Origin: Paenirhizobium selenitireducens ATCC BAA-1503
GTDB taxonomy: Bacteria > Pseudomonadota > Alphaproteobacteria > Rhizobiales > Rhizobiaceae
Direction: 5' to 3'
Assembly: GCF_000518785.1 (NCBI RefSeq)
Contig: NZ_JAEG01000016.1
Coordinates: forward strand, 1 to 64,000
DNA length: 64,000 bases
In this document: positions 46,084-55,874 of the stretch, one piece after another
How positions within the stretch are numbered: the first letter of the stretch is position 1
Layout of the letters: the number at the start of each line of letters is the position of its first letter
Translations under genes and position numbers: made by a program
The notes under the pieces: generated by a model
What the model was told of the DNA's origin: nothing
The model's input: only the letters and a program-made list of their open reading frames with translations
Databases searched by the model: none

Positions 46084-47565
46084 ATGTCCGCACCGCTCAT
46101 CTCGCTGGAGAGCCTCGCCCCTGCATCCTCCATGGACGCCTTGCTCGCGAAGGCCACGTCCGGCGGCTGTTCGTCGAGCTCCTGCGGCTCGTCGGCCAAG
46201 CCCGACGACATGGACCCGGCCGTATGGGAAAAGATCAAGGACCATCCGTGCTATTCGGAGGAAGCGCACCACTATTTCGCCCGCATGCACGTGGCCGTCG
46301 CGCCCGCCTGCAACATCCAGTGCAATTACTGCAATCGCAAGTATGACTGCGCCAATGAGAGCCGACCGGGCGTCGTCTCGGAAAAGCTGACGCCGGACCA
46401 GGCCAAGCGCAAGGTGATCGCGGTCGCCAACGAGGTGCCCCAGCTTTCCGTGCTCGGCATCGCCGGGCCGGGGGATGCCTGCTACGACTGGAGGAAGACC
46501 AGGGCGACCTTCGAGGAGGTGTCGCGCGACATTCCCGACATCAAGCTCTGCATCTCGACCAACGGCCTGGCCTTGCCCGATCATGTCGAAGAACTCGCCG
46601 CGATGAATGTCGACCATGTGACGATCACCATCAACATGGTCGATCCCGAGATCGGCACGAAGATCTATCCGTGGATCTTCTACAGGAACCGCCGCTATAC
46701 CGGGCTCGAGGCCTCGCAGATCCTGCATGAGCGGCAGATGCTCGGGCTCGAAATGCTGACCGCCCGCGGCATTCTGACCAAGATCAATTCGGTGATGATC
46801 CCCGGGGTCAACGACGAGCACCTGATCGAGGTCAACAAGTGGGTCAAGGAACGCGGCGCCTTCCTGCACAATGTCATGCCGCTGATTTCTGATCCGGCGC
46901 ACGGCACCCATTACGGACTGACCGGCCAGCGCGGGCCGAAGGCGATGGAACTGAAGGCGCTTCAGGACAAGCTCGAGGGCGGCGCCAAGCTGATGCGCCA
47001 CTGCCGCCAGTGTCGGGCGGACGCCGTTGGCCTGCTCGGCGAGGACCGGGGCCAGGAATTCACCCTCGACCAGCTCCCGGAGGACGTCACCTATGATCCT
47101 GCCAAGCGCGAAACCTATCGCGAGGTCGTCGCCCGCGAACGGGGAGACCATGTGGCGGCCAAGCAGGCGGCGGTCAGCGCCGTTCGGGAGACCGAGGCTG
47201 CCGGCTCGCTGCTTGTCGCGATCGCGACCAAGGGTGGTGGGCGTGTCAACGAACATTTCGGCCATGCCAGGGAATTCCAGGTCTACGAAGCCTCGCCCAA
47301 GGGCATCAGCTTCGTCGGCCATCGCAAGGTCGAGCAATATTGTCTGGGCGGCTTTGGCGAGGACGCGACCCTCGACGGCGTCATCGAAGCGCTGGAGGGC
47401 ATCGACGTCGTGCTCTGCGCCAAGATCGGCGACTGCCCGAAGGACAGCCTGAGGGCCGCCGGCATCCGCGCCAGCGATGCCTATGGCTTCGACTATATCG
47501 AGACCGCGATCGGCGCGCTCTATGCCGCCGAGTTCGGCCTTGAGCTTCTCGCCGAAAGCGCCTGA
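46084..47565 (+). CDS. nifB: Nitrogenase cofactor biosynthesis radical-SAM protein NifB
   Basis: A 493-residue enzyme that assembles NifB-co, the [8Fe-9S-C] precursor of FeMo-co, using radical SAM chemistry. The SAM-cluster motif CNIQCNYC (Cys 76, 80 and 83) is present, together with the accessory HPCYSEEAHHYFARMHVAVAPA and the later RQCRADAVGLLGED. The C-terminal 115 residues form a NifX/NafY-like domain (AIATKGGGRVNEHFGHAREFQVYE). The start at 46084 is chosen because the frame's first Met precedes the transcription start and GGAG lies seven bases upstream of 46084. It heads the operon nifB-fdxN-LRV-nifZ-nifT-SIR2. Confidence 0.97.
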   Translation: MSAPLISLESLAPASSMDALLAKATSGGCSSSSCGSSAKPDDMDPAVWEKIKDHPCYSEEAHHYFARMHVAVAPACNIQCNYCNRKYDCANESRPGVVSEKLTPDQAKRKVIAVANEVPQLSVLGIAGPGDACYDWRKTRATFEEVSRDIPDIKLCISTNGLALPDHVEELAAMNVDHVTITINMVDPEIGTKIYPWIFYRNRRYTGLEASQILHERQMLGLEMLTARGILTKINSVMIPGVNDEHLIEVNKWVKERGAFLHNVMPLISDPAHGTHYGLTGQRGPKAMELKALQDKLEGGAKLMRHCRQCRADAVGLLGEDRGQEFTLDQLPEDVTYDPAKRETYREVVARERGDHVAAKQAAVSAVRETEAAGSLLVAIATKGGGRVNEHFGHAREFQVYEASPKGISFVGHRKVEQYCLGGFGEDATLDGVIEALEGIDVVLCAKIGDCPKDSLRAAGIRASDAYGFDYIETAIGALYAAEFGLELLAESA

Positions 47566-47610
47566 CATTGTTGAAACCCGCAACCGAAGCAGCCGACAGG
47601 AGATGGAATA

Positions 47611-47805
47611 ATGGCCTTCAAGATCATCGCTTCGCAATGCACGCAATGCTCCGCCTGCGAATTCGAATGCCCGACCGCGGCGATTAAGTTCAAAGGGGAA
47701 ACCTATGTGATCGATCCGAATAAATGCACCGAGTGCGAAGGGTATTTCGATATCCAGCAATGCGCAGCCGTCTGTCCGGTGCCCAAGACCTGCGTTCCAG
47801 CCTGA
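47611..47805 (+). CDS. fdxN: 2[4Fe-4S] ferredoxin FdxN
   Basis: A 64-residue bacterial-type ferredoxin with two cluster motifs: [12 protein letters not shown] and [20 protein letters not shown]. The longer second loop (CX2CX8CX3C) is typical of the nif-associated FdxN/FrxA type. It supplies electrons for NifB or nitrogenase; in Sinorhizobium meliloti fdxN is required for fixation. It is 45 bp after nifB and preceded by AGGAGATGG. Confidence 0.94.
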   Translation: MAFKIIASQCTQCSACEFECPTAAIKFKGETYVIDPNKCTECEGYFDIQQCAAVCPVPKTCVPA

Positions 47806-47946
47806 TTCCATCCAGGCAGGAAAACCCGGCCGCCACCCTTGGCCCTTGAACCCTTGTGGCGGTGGTCGGGCTCCATTCTCTACCGGCCTCGGTCGAGAGC
47901 GTGCGAACTCGTGACCGGCCTTGTGCGGGCGGCGTGGAGAGGTGGC

Positions 47947-48735
47947 ATGAACACGAAGAACGGTCCCAGGCAGATGGACGACGACCAGGCGCCACCGGCG
48001 ATCGACTGGCTGGGCAATCCGGTTTCTTGCGCGGACTGCCCGCACGAGGAGAACCGGATCTCTGGCCTGTGCGATCTCGGCCGGGCCTGCGTCAGGGACC
48101 TGCGAGCCCGCCGCATCGACCGTTTCTTCTCGCTCAATCCGGCGCTTGCCGACTCCTATCTCGATCATCCCTTCTTCGAGGTGCGCAGCATTGCCGCCCG
48201 CTATGCCACGCCGTTCAAGCTCTTGCCGCTCCTGTCCGATACCGAGCCGGATGTCCGGGCTATGGCGGCGATCCGGTTGCCGGCGGCCCGCGTGCTGACC
48301 TTGCGCTTCGATCCGGATCGCCGGGTGCGGATCGCACTCGCCCGGCGCCTTTCGGGCGAGGCCCTGCTGCCGCTGCTGCGCGATCCAGATTACCAAGTGC
48401 GGCTGAGCGCGGCCCGTTCGGCGACCGATGCGCTGCTCGTCGGGCTTCTGGACGACCCGGAACCGGATATTCGCCGGGAGGCGGCCCGGCGCCTGCATCT
48501 CGTTCACCTGCAGGCGCTCGTCGCTGATCCGGAACCGCTGGTGCGGATCGAGATCGCCAGACGCCTGGAGCCCGCCCGGCTGCACCTGATGGCGCGGGAT
48601 CCGGATTTTCGCGTGCGGCACGCGGTAGTCGAAAGGCTCGCCATCGACGAACTTGGCCCGTTCCTGCTCGATGAGGACGAGGCTGTCCGGGAACTGGCGC
48701 AAGAGCGAACGACCAATCAGGGCAAGGAGGGATAG
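47947..48735 (+). CDS. 4Fe-4S-binding leucine-rich-variant (LRV) repeat protein
   Basis: A 262-residue protein. The N-terminal cysteine cluster CADCPHEENRISGLCDLGRACV should bind a 4Fe-4S cluster, followed by seven or eight short alpha-helical LRV repeats (DPDRRVRIALARRL, DPDYQVRLSAARS, DPEPDIRREAARRL, DPEPLVRIEIARRL). This matches the Azotobacter vinelandii LRV protein encoded beside nifB, whose function is undefined. GGAGAGGTGGC before the ATG at 47947 supports that start over an upstream in-frame one. It lies between fdxN and nifZ, only 3 bp before nifZ. Confidence 0.87.
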   Translation: MNTKNGPRQMDDDQAPPAIDWLGNPVSCADCPHEENRISGLCDLGRACVRDLRARRIDRFFSLNPALADSYLDHPFFEVRSIAARYATPFKLLPLLSDTEPDVRAMAAIRLPAARVLTLRFDPDRRVRIALARRLSGEALLPLLRDPDYQVRLSAARSATDALLVGLLDDPEPDIRREAARRLHLVHLQALVADPEPLVRIEIARRLEPARLHLMARDPDFRVRHAVVERLAIDELGPFLLDEDEAVRELAQERTTNQGKEG

Positions 48736-48738
48736 GTC

Positions 48739-49056
48739 ATGGGGCTTGGACGCGAACAGGATGTCGAAATCCGCAAGCCTCCGGCCTTCCGTCCGGGCGA
48801 GCGTGTCCGGGCGACACGACACGTCAGGAACGACGGCACCTATCCCGGCAAGGAGATCGGCGAAAACCTCGTGCGCAAGGGAGATGTCGGATATGTCCGC
48901 GACATCGGCACTTTCCTGCAGCAATTCTACATCTACTCGGTCGAATGGGTCGATCAGGGAACGCTGGTCGGCATGCGGGCGCGTGAGCTTGCAAGTCTCG
49001 ACCGGCCCGACGCGACGCAGGCAGCAGACGTCGACAGCCAGGGAAGTCAACGATGA
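48739..49056 (+). CDS. nifZ: Nitrogenase maturation protein NifZ
   Basis: A 105-residue protein with the NifZ core PGERVRATRHVRNDGTYPG, then GDVGYVRDIGTFLQQFYIYSVEW. NifZ acts as a chaperone-like factor for P-cluster formation in the MoFe protein. The stop overlaps the nifT start by 4 bp. Length is within the normal range. Confidence 0.93.
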   Translation: MGLGREQDVEIRKPPAFRPGERVRATRHVRNDGTYPGKEIGENLVRKGDVGYVRDIGTFLQQFYIYSVEWVDQGTLVGMRARELASLDRPDATQAADVDSQGSQR

Positions 49057-49271
49057 AGGTCATGATCCGCAAGTCCGAACGCGGCTTTTACGCCTATGTG
49101 CCGAAGAAGGATCTGGAAGAGCCGATTGTCGGATCCGAGACGCAAGACCTCTGGGGCGGCGTGGTGACGCTCAAGAACGGATGGCGCCTCGATCTTCCGC
49201 CCATGCCGGCCGATACCCGCCTGCCGATCACCGTGGAGGCCCGCAGGCTGGCCGACGACGAACAGGCCTGA
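49053..49271 (+). CDS. nifT: NifT/FixU family protein
   Basis: A 72-residue protein starting MKVMIRKSERGFYAYVPKKDLEE, with WGGVVTLKNGWRLDLPPMP, which identify the NifT/FixU family. Its function is undefined and deletion is usually tolerated. It overlaps nifZ by 4 bp. Confidence 0.93.
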   Translation: MKVMIRKSERGFYAYVPKKDLEEPIVGSETQDLWGGVVTLKNGWRLDLPPMPADTRLPITVEARRLADDEQA

Positions 49272-49309
49272 TCGTGGAATCAGGCGAGGAACCGAAGGAG
49301 TGCGATGCC

Positions 49310-50191
49310 ATGAATGCCATACTGCACAAGGACTTCCTGTTCAGCGTCAATGACGAGGAAGCGGCGAGCACGGTCCTGGAACTGAGAAGCCGGTTGCAGG
49401 AGGGATCGCTCGCCCCCTATCTCGGCCCCGGCCTTCTGGAGGTTGCGGGGGCTGAGGCCGCCATCCCCGCCTCACCCGAGGCGGTGGCGGCGGCGCTCAA
49501 CACACGGGCCCCGGCACCGTCGCGCATTCGTACCAATATGTGGGCCGTTGCCCAGCACATCGAACAGCGCCGGCACCGGAATACGCTGAAGGCCTGGATG
49601 GCGGAGATATTTGCAGTCGAGCCGCAGCCGACGGTGCTCCACCGCTGGCTTGCGGGGCTGTCCCTGCCGATGATCGTCGACAGCTGGTATGACGGGGCCA
49701 TGCGGGCAGCTCTGAAAAAGAGCGGGCGAAAGGACTTCGTCAGCATTCAGGGCGTGACGCGATCGGGCGAAATTCGCGACATCTGGACGAGGGTCTACGG
49801 TGTCGATGACTGCCAACTCGAGGATGCTACCGCCTCGCAAGCGGCGACGGTTCTCTACGAGCCACATGGTGGCGCCCGTCCGGCCGGCAATTTTCTGGTG
49901 GCCGATTCCGACTATGTGGAAGTCCTGACCGAGATCGATATCCAGACTCCGATTCCTGAGATCGTCAAGGACCGGCGCGGCGCGCTCGGTCTTCTGTTCC
50001 TGGGATGTCGGTTCCACGACCAGATGTTGCGCACCTATGCCCGACAGATCGCAAAGAGGTCGAAGGGGCCGCACTATGCGGTCATGAACGCCGAGGCGCT
50101 CACGCGGAACGAGCGGCGGTTCCTCGCAGAAAACGGCATCACGTTGATCGACATGTCCCTGCAGCAGGCGGTCGACCTTCTCGTTGGGTAA
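49310..50191 (+). CDS. SIR2-like protein in the nif operon, divergent active site
   Basis: A 293-residue protein with the fold pattern of SIR2-family proteins: an N-terminal LAPYLGPGLL in place of the NAD-binding GAG motif, PTVLHRWLAGLSLPMIVDSWYDGAM matching the conserved (T/S)xNYD region, and SIQGVTRSG where the catalytic LHG would be, so the catalytic His is replaced by Gln. The late FLGCRFHDQMLRTYARQI aligns with the LGYSFSD segment. AAGGAG nine bases before the ATG supports the start at 49310, 38 bp after nifT. It is the last gene of the nifB operon. Likely not a normal deacetylase; the role in nitrogen fixation is unknown. Confidence 0.7.
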   Translation: MNAILHKDFLFSVNDEEAASTVLELRSRLQEGSLAPYLGPGLLEVAGAEAAIPASPEAVAAALNTRAPAPSRIRTNMWAVAQHIEQRRHRNTLKAWMAEIFAVEPQPTVLHRWLAGLSLPMIVDSWYDGAMRAALKKSGRKDFVSIQGVTRSGEIRDIWTRVYGVDDCQLEDATASQAATVLYEPHGGARPAGNFLVADSDYVEVLTEIDIQTPIPEIVKDRRGALGLLFLGCRFHDQMLRTYARQIAKRSKGPHYAVMNAEALTRNERRFLAENGITLIDMSLQQAVDLLVG

Positions 50192-50202
50192 AAAGCCTGG
50201 AC

Positions 50203-50226
50203 GACCCTGGCCTGCGGGCCGGGGTC
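50203..50226. terminator. Bidirectional hairpin between the SIR2-like gene and nifA
   Basis: GACCC-T-GGCC-TGC-GGGCC-G-GGGTC forms a stem in the 33-bp gap between the convergent genes and slightly overlaps the nifA stop codon. It likely ends transcription from both sides, although T-runs are short. Confidence 0.6.
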
Positions 50227-51961
50227 AGAACTTCTTCACCGGAATATCGTGGCGGCGCAGTGCATAGCCGACCTGCCGAGGGGTGAGACCGAGGATACGG
50301 GCGGCCTTTGCCTGGACCCAGCCCGAACGCTCCATGGCATCGACCAGGCGATCACGTTCGGTCAGCCTGCCACCATTGGCGGGACAGGCCGGATCATCCG
50401 GATTGCACGCCTTGCCGGCCGAAATCGAATCGGCGTCGTGCCCATGGGAGAGCGGCGCCGGCATGCCGCCGGGCAGGGTCTGTCCGCTTGCCAGCACATC
50501 GATCGCATTGGTCGGAACCTTGCCGTTCCCCTTCCACAGAAGGGCGGAAAGACACTGCCCCGTGCTGCAGGCGAAATCGTTCGGCGCGATCGTTTCGGAG
50601 CGGGTCAGCGTTGCTGTCCGCTGCACGCAGTTTTCGAGTTCGCGCACGTTTCCCGGAAAGTAGCAGCGGGAAATCAGGTCCAGCGACGTTCTGCTGAAGC
50701 TGAGATGGCGGCTGTTCTGGCGGTTGAAACGCTCGAGGAATTCTTCCGCCAGACGGGGAATGTCGCCTGGCCGCTCGCGCAGAGGCGGCAGGGTTACCGG
50801 CACGACGCTGATCCGATAGTAGAGATCCGCGCGGAAGTCGCCCTTGCGCACAGCCTCTTCGAGATCGCGATTGGTGGCGCAAATCAGCCGTACGTCCACT
50901 TTGAGCGTCTTGTTGCCGCCGACGCGCTCGAATTCCCCTTCCTGCAGCACGCGCAGCAGCTTGGCCTGGAAGGCGGCGGAGATCTCGCCGATCTCATCGA
51001 GCAGCAGCGTGCCCCCATGGGCAAGTTCGAAGCGACCGGCACGCTGGCTGATCGCGCCGGTGAAGGCGCCTTTCTCGTGGCCGAACAGCTCGGACTCAAG
51101 AACCGTTTCGGGCAGGGCCGCACAGTTCAGCTTGATGAATGGCTTGTCGTGACGGGGCGAAAGCTCGTGAATCGTCTGGGCGAAGAGTTCCTTGCCGGTG
51201 CCGCTTTCGCCCCGCAGGAGCACCGTGGAATTTGTCCTGGCGACGATATTGATGACGTCGAGGACGTTTTTCACGGCGAGGCTTTCTCCGACGATGCGAC
51301 CGGTCTTCACGGCTGTGCGGCGCGGGCGTATTTTCGCACTGCCTTCGAAGGACTTTTCCAGCCGGCGCTGTTCGTCGATCAGCCGTTGCCGGTCCTCGCT
51401 CAGGATCCGGTGAAGACGGATGGTCTGGCCGGCGAGATTGGCGACCATGGTGAGGAAGCGCATGTCGTCGTCGAGCGTGAAATCCGCGCCCTCCTTGCGG
51501 GTGCGGTCGATAGACAGCGTCCCGAGCACGGTGTGGTTGGCCTTCACGGGAACGCCGATGAAGCAGACTCCCGGCTCACTTCCGGGAAACAGATGGGAGC
51601 GGCTCGTATCCGGGACAACGAGCGGCGTTCCCGTCGCCACGATCTGGTCGATGACCGTCTGCGGGATCGGCATGAAGTGATCTTCACCCGGCTTGTGAAA
51701 ATAGCCGGCAGTGGCGACGATCTCGGGTAGCCCGCCGTCGTCGAGCACGATCAGGGCGCCGTGGCGCATCTGAAGGAAGGACGAGAGGATGTTCACGACA
51801 TTGGCGAGCGTGATCTCAAGGCGTGCCGGCTCGGCAAGCACCTTCGAGATTTCATAGATGCCGCTCAGGGAAACGGTGGCGCGGCGGCTTGATTTGGCGG
51901 CAGCCTCGGACAGGGTGTGGTCCCTGCCCGGTGGGCTGACATGCTCAACATAGCGGTTCAT
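50225..51961 (-). CDS. nifA: Nif-specific sigma-54 activator NifA
   Basis: A 578-residue enhancer-binding protein. The N-terminal GAF domain spans about 40-190; the AAA+ domain (about 212-450) has GESGTGKELFAQ, the sigma-54-contacting GAFTGA and LLLDEIGEI; the C-terminal helix-turn-helix (about 535-578) contains QAKAARILGLTPRQVGYAL. The linker carries cysteines in DFACSTGQC and CNPDDPAC, as in oxygen-sensitive rhizobial NifA. It lies 130 bp after fixX with no clear promoter of its own, so it is probably read from the fixA promoter, giving positive feedback. It activates the four UAS-linked nif promoters here. Confidence 0.95.
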   Translation of the reverse strand: MNRYVEHVSPPGRDHTLSEAAAKSSRRATVSLSGIYEISKVLAEPARLEITLANVVNILSSFLQMRHGALIVLDDGGLPEIVATAGYFHKPGEDHFMPIPQTVIDQIVATGTPLVVPDTSRSHLFPGSEPGVCFIGVPVKANHTVLGTLSIDRTRKEGADFTLDDDMRFLTMVANLAGQTIRLHRILSEDRQRLIDEQRRLEKSFEGSAKIRPRRTAVKTGRIVGESLAVKNVLDVINIVARTNSTVLLRGESGTGKELFAQTIHELSPRHDKPFIKLNCAALPETVLESELFGHEKGAFTGAISQRAGRFELAHGGTLLLDEIGEISAAFQAKLLRVLQEGEFERVGGNKTLKVDVRLICATNRDLEEAVRKGDFRADLYYRISVVPVTLPPLRERPGDIPRLAEEFLERFNRQNSRHLSFSRTSLDLISRCYFPGNVRELENCVQRTATLTRSETIAPNDFACSTGQCLSALLWKGNGKVPTNAIDVLASGQTLPGGMPAPLSHGHDADSISAGKACNPDDPACPANGGRLTERDRLVDAMERSGWVQAKAARILGLTPRQVGYALRRHDIPVKKF

Positions 51962-52091
51962 CCGAAGACCTCTTGGACTATCCCAAACTGGATTGTTCCA
52001 AGGGCAACCTCCCCAAACCGAATTCTTTTATATGACATTTGAGACTACGCCGATGTTGCCTGTTGTCAATTCGAATTGGGCCAGGCCCGTA

Positions 52092-52391
52092 TCAGCCGAA
52101 TTTGAAGAGCACGCCGTAGCCGCCGCGCGGGTAGTTCCATTCGATTTCGCCGGACGCCTCGCAGAGCACGCGGCAGGTGCCGCATTCCATGCAGCCGTCT
52201 GCGGTGATCTCCACCTGGCCCTTGTCGTTCTGCTCATAGCATTTGGCCGGGCAGACCTTTGTCAGCGCCAGCAGCGCCGGGCTCGGCGTCTCGTGCGGTC
52301 GCACGGTGATATGCGGCCGGCCGACATCGACCAGGTAACGGTTCTGGAACAGCTTGTCCTCGACCCGGACGTCCTTGATGGCAATGGTCAT
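52092..52391 (-). CDS. fixX: Ferredoxin-like protein FixX
   Basis: A 99-residue 4Fe-4S protein (CPAKCYEQ, then [22 protein letters not shown]) that is the ferredoxin-like subunit of the FixABCX electron-bifurcating complex. The start [12 protein letters not shown] at 52391 is preferred over an upstream in-frame Met because it fits the family length. It follows fixC by 48 bp. Confidence 0.93.
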   Translation of the reverse strand: MTIAIKDVRVEDKLFQNRYLVDVGRPHITVRPHETPSPALLALTKVCPAKCYEQNDKGQVEITADGCMECGTCRVLCEASGEIEWNYPRGGYGVLFKFG

Positions 52392-52439
52392 TTCGGTACT
52401 CCTCGTTGTCGATTGTTTCAGCCCGGACATTTGCGTCCG

Positions 52440-53747
52440 TCAGCGCCAGGCGAATGCAAGCTTCACCGCGTCGGAAACCATGCCCCAACGGCTGCGGTTC
52501 TTGACGAACTGGGCGATGGTCGCGCGCTCCTTGTCGATCTTCGGCGTGCCATCGACCCTCACGAAGCTCTGTGCCGCCGCCGAGATGAGCTGCGGATAGG
52601 TCATGAAGAAATTCTGCGAATTGGTGTGCAGCAGGGCGGGCATGTCCTTGTGCTTCTTGAGGTCCTTCACGACGAAGGATTCGTCCAGCATCTTCTTGTA
52701 GAGGCTCAGGTTTTCTGCCGTCATCGGATCGCGTCTGCTCTTCACCTGGAAGATCGCCTCCGCCGCGATCCGGCCGGAGGTCATGGCGAGGTTGGAGCCT
52801 TCGCGATGGACCGCATTGTTGAGCTGGGCGGCATCGCCGACCACGACCCAACCGTCGCCGAAGAGCTGCGGGATCGCCTTGTATCCTCCCTCCGGGATCA
52901 GGTGCGCGGCATATTCTTTGACCTCGGAGCCGGCCAGCAAAGGCCTGACCGAGGGGTGGTTCTTGAATTCTTCGAGCAGCGCATAGGGGCTTTCCATGGT
53001 CTTGGCATAGTCGGACACCAGGCAGCCGACGCCGAGCGAGATCGATTCCTTGTTGGTGTAGAGGAAGGCGAGCCCCGTCATGCCCTGCGAAAACGTGCCG
53101 GCGGCTTCGATCACGCAACCTTCGTTGCCGGTCAGCCCGAAACGCTCGCAGATCACTTCCTCCGGCAGGAAATGCATTTCCTTGACCGCCAGCGCCACCG
53201 TTTCCGGCTTCGGCATGTCGCGCAGGCCGGCGCGGGTTCCAAGCAGCCCGTTGACGCCTTCGGCGAGCACCACCACGTCGGCGAAGATCGCGCCGCCCCG
53301 GCGGTCGGTGTGGACGCCGATCACCTTGCCGCTGGTATCGCGGGCAAGTTCGGTCACAGTCGTTTCGCACAGGACCGTCGCGCCGGCTTCCTTGACCTTG
53401 GAGGAAAACCACTTGTCGAACTGGGCGCGGATGATCGTGTAGCGGTTCGGCTTCTCCTCGTTGAAGTCGTTGGAACGGTAGTGCATGCCGGTGTGCGAGC
53501 TGTCGTCCATCATCCAGAACCGCTGTTCGACCAGATGCCGCTCGAGCGGCGCATCCTCGCGGAAGTCCGGAATGATCTTCTCCAGCATCGAGGCATACAT
53601 GATCGCCCCCTGGACATTCTTCGAACCGGCATATTCGCCGCGTTCGAGTTGCAGCACCTTCAGCCCGCGGCTTGCCAGCGTATAGGCGGCGGCGTTGCCG
53701 GACATGCCGGCTCCGATGACGATGGCGTCGAATCTTTCTTCGATCAT
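52440..53747 (-). CDS. fixC: FixC flavoprotein of the FixABCX complex
   Basis: A 435-residue ETF:quinone-oxidoreductase-like flavoprotein. FAD binding: [22 protein letters not shown]; later [22 protein letters not shown]. FixABCX bifurcates electrons from NADH to quinone and low-potential ferredoxin for nitrogenase. The start [10 protein letters not shown] at 53747 matches the family N-terminus; the frame extends upstream into fixB DNA but that part is not needed. 13 bp after fixB. Confidence 0.95.
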   Translation of the reverse strand: MIEERFDAIVIGAGMSGNAAAYTLASRGLKVLQLERGEYAGSKNVQGAIMYASMLEKIIPDFREDAPLERHLVEQRFWMMDDSSHTGMHYRSNDFNEEKPNRYTIIRAQFDKWFSSKVKEAGATVLCETTVTELARDTSGKVIGVHTDRRGGAIFADVVVLAEGVNGLLGTRAGLRDMPKPETVALAVKEMHFLPEEVICERFGLTGNEGCVIEAAGTFSQGMTGLAFLYTNKESISLGVGCLVSDYAKTMESPYALLEEFKNHPSVRPLLAGSEVKEYAAHLIPEGGYKAIPQLFGDGWVVVGDAAQLNNAVHREGSNLAMTSGRIAAEAIFQVKSRRDPMTAENLSLYKKMLDESFVVKDLKKHKDMPALLHTNSQNFFMTYPQLISAAAQSFVRVDGTPKIDKERATIAQFVKNRSRWGMVSDAVKLAFAWR

Positions 53748-53760
53748 GGTCGCGTCTCCG

Positions 53761-54870
53761 TTAGCTGGCGAGCTTGTCGCGGTTGTGGGGCGAGAGGCGG
53801 CGGATGAACGCCTCGGTGAGGGCTGGCAGCAGACGCACCGCGTCGGTGACGATGCCGACATGGGCGAAGTCGAAGATCGGCGCATTGGGATCGATATTGA
53901 TGGCGACGATCAGGTCCGCACCCTCGACACCAACGCGGTGCTGGATCGCGCCGGAAATGCCGGCGGCAATGTAGAGCTTCGGCCGGATCGTCTTGCCGGT
54001 CTGGCCGATCTGGCGTTCGGACGGCATCCAGCCCTTCTGTACGACCGGGCGCGAGCAGCCGTACTCCGCGCCCAGCGTAGAGGCCAGATTGCGGATCAGC
54101 TGGAAGTTCTCGGCCGCCCCCAGGCCGAGCCCGCCGGCCACGACGATGTCGGCATAGGCGAGGTTGACCTTGGAGGACTGGCCGTCGGGAATGAAGCTCA
54201 GCACCTTGGTGACGATGTCTTCCTCCATCATCGACAGCTTGTGCTGGATGACGCGACCGACGGGACGCTCCTTGCGCTCCGGCATCGGCATGACGCGGGG
54301 ACGCACGGTCGCCATCTGGGGGCGGAAATTCAGCGTGTAGATCGTGCAGAGCAGCGAGCCGCCGAAGGTCGGGCGGGTGGCAGCGAGCGACTTGTCGTCG
54401 TCGACGTCGAGTTCGGTACAGTCGGCGGTAAGCCCGGTCTTCAGCGTGGTGGCGACCGAGCCGGCCAGATCGCGGCCGAGCGTGGTCGCCCCGAGCAGCA
54501 GGATCTCCGGCTGATAGGTGTTGACGAGATCCGTCAGCGCCTTCGAATAGGGCTCGTTGCGATAGTCCTTCAGGATCGGATCTTCGACCAGGTAGACCAT
54601 GTCGGCCCCGTAGGCGAAGGCCTCTGCGACGGCATGCCAGGTCGCTTCTCCCGGCGGTCCAATCACCGCGCCGGCCAGTTGCACGCCGAGCTTGTCGGCC
54701 AGCGTGCGGCCACAGCCGAGCAGCTCGTAGGACACGGGGTGGACCTGGCCGCGTTCCATTTCGATCGCCACCCAGACATGCCTGTAGGATTTGAAGTGCT
54801 CGGGCAGTTCCTTTTTCATGCCCGCCCGTCCGGCGGCCGGTGCTGCTGGTTTCCTTGCCTCTTCGGTCAT
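53761..54870 (-). CDS. fixB: FixB, electron transfer flavoprotein alpha-like subunit
   Basis: A 369-residue ETF alpha-like protein. The C-terminal FAD-binding region has [22 protein letters not shown], then [23 protein letters not shown], the ETF alpha signature. The start MTEEARK at 54870 has AGGAAGGA about eight bases upstream. It lies 13 bp after fixA and 13 bp before fixC. Confidence 0.95.
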   Translation of the reverse strand: MTEEARKPAAPAAGRAGMKKELPEHFKSYRHVWVAIEMERGQVHPVSYELLGCGRTLADKLGVQLAGAVIGPPGEATWHAVAEAFAYGADMVYLVEDPILKDYRNEPYSKALTDLVNTYQPEILLLGATTLGRDLAGSVATTLKTGLTADCTELDVDDDKSLAATRPTFGGSLLCTIYTLNFRPQMATVRPRVMPMPERKERPVGRVIQHKLSMMEEDIVTKVLSFIPDGQSSKVNLAYADIVVAGGLGLGAAENFQLIRNLASTLGAEYGCSRPVVQKGWMPSERQIGQTGKTIRPKLYIAAGISGAIQHRVGVEGADLIVAINIDPNAPIFDFAHVGIVTDAVRLLPALTEAFIRRLSPHNRDKLAS

Positions 54871-54883
54871 GTTTTCATCCTTC

Positions 54884-55738
54884 CTAGGCGGCGCAGTGGT
54901 CGGCGACGAGAGTCGGCTCAAGGGCGGGTTTGCGGGTGAAGATCTCGGCGATCAGGCTGTCGGCCAGGTCTCGCGGGGCCTTGCCCGGCTCGCCGATCAT
55001 CACGGCCTTCTCCTGGCGGGCCGTCGGGGCAAAGACGCGCTTGACCACGGTCGGCGATCCCCGCAGGCCGCATTTGGTCATGTCCTCGATGCCGGCATCG
55101 GCGGCGCTCCAGGTGACGACCTCGGCGCGTGCCGCGCGAAGCGCATCGTTCAACGTGCCGCGGCGGATCTCGTTGGTGCCCTCGAGCATGGTGATGAGGC
55201 AGGGCAACCGGGTCTTGAGAATCTGCGTGCCGCCCTCGGCGCGCCGCTCGACGGTGATCTCGCGCGCCTCTGGCTCGACGGAGGCGATCTTCGCGACATA
55301 GGTCAATTGCAGCAGGTCCAGCCGCTTGGCGATGCCAGGCCCGACCTGGGCCGTGTCGCCGTCGATCGTCTGCTTGCCAGCGAAGATCACGTCCGGCCTG
55401 CCATAGACCTGGCCGATCCTTTCGATCGCGGCGGAAAGCGCGAAGGATGTGGCGAGCGTGTCGGAGCCGGCAAAGAAACGGTCCGTCAGCAACACGGCGC
55501 GATCGGCACCGAAGGTCAGCGCCTTGCGTAGCGAATCCGACGCCATGGGCGGCCCCATGGTCAACACCGTGACCTCGCCGCCATGGGCGTCGCGCATCCT
55601 CATCGCTTCTTCGAGGGAAAACAGGTCGAAGGGATTGATGATGGTCGGAACGCCCTGGCGCATGATGGTATTCGTCACGGGATGAACGCGGATCTGCGCC
55701 GAGTCCGGCACTTGCTTGATACAGACGACGATATGCAT
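54884..55738 (-). CDS. fixA: FixA, electron transfer flavoprotein beta-like subunit
   Basis: A 284-residue ETF beta-like protein starting [20 protein letters not shown], with [16 protein letters not shown] and [26 protein letters not shown] six or seven bases upstream supports this start over one at 55756. It is the first gene of fixABCX-nifA, with its sigma-54 promoter at 55787-55802 and a NifA site at 55875-55890. Confidence 0.95.
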   Translation of the reverse strand: MHIVVCIKQVPDSAQIRVHPVTNTIMRQGVPTIINPFDLFSLEEAMRMRDAHGGEVTVLTMGPPMASDSLRKALTFGADRAVLLTDRFFAGSDTLATSFALSAAIERIGQVYGRPDVIFAGKQTIDGDTAQVGPGIAKRLDLLQLTYVAKIASVEPEAREITVERRAEGGTQILKTRLPCLITMLEGTNEIRRGTLNDALRAARAEVVTWSAADAGIEDMTKCGLRGSPTVVKRVFAPTARQEKAVMIGEPGKAPRDLADSLIAEIFTRKPALEPTLVADHCAA

Positions 55739-55786
55739 GCCGTGCACCTCCATCATGGTCGCTTCAAAGGCTGTACAGGAACTTCA

Positions 55787-55802
55787 GCATAATCCGTGCC
55801 AA
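55787..55802 (-). promoter_or_regulatory. Sigma-54 promoter of fixABCX-nifA
   Basis: On the minus strand TTGGCACGGATTATGC carries GG and GC separated by ten bases, matching the -24/-12 consensus. It lies about 50 bp upstream of fixA. Confidence 0.87.
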
Positions 55803-55874
55803 GTCCTGGATGAGCTCGTAAGTTATTGATAAGATTTCATTCAATCTCCCGGCCCCCGCCGTGTCCGGCGATTT

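Noticed and set aside
46018..49050. A 1010-codon open frame opposite nifB-fdxN-LRV-nifZ
   Set aside because: High GC content keeps antisense frames open. It has no domain pattern and runs across four well-supported genes on the other strand.
48653..50191. A longer, 512-codon version of the SIR2-like gene
   Set aside because: The upstream part overlaps LRV, nifZ and nifT in another frame, and the ATG at 49310 has a good ribosome-binding site.
52068..52079. The palindrome CAATTCGAATTG between fixX and nifA as a regulator site
   Set aside because: It is short, not at a promoter-like distance from nifA and matches no NifA, FixK or Fnr consensus I know.
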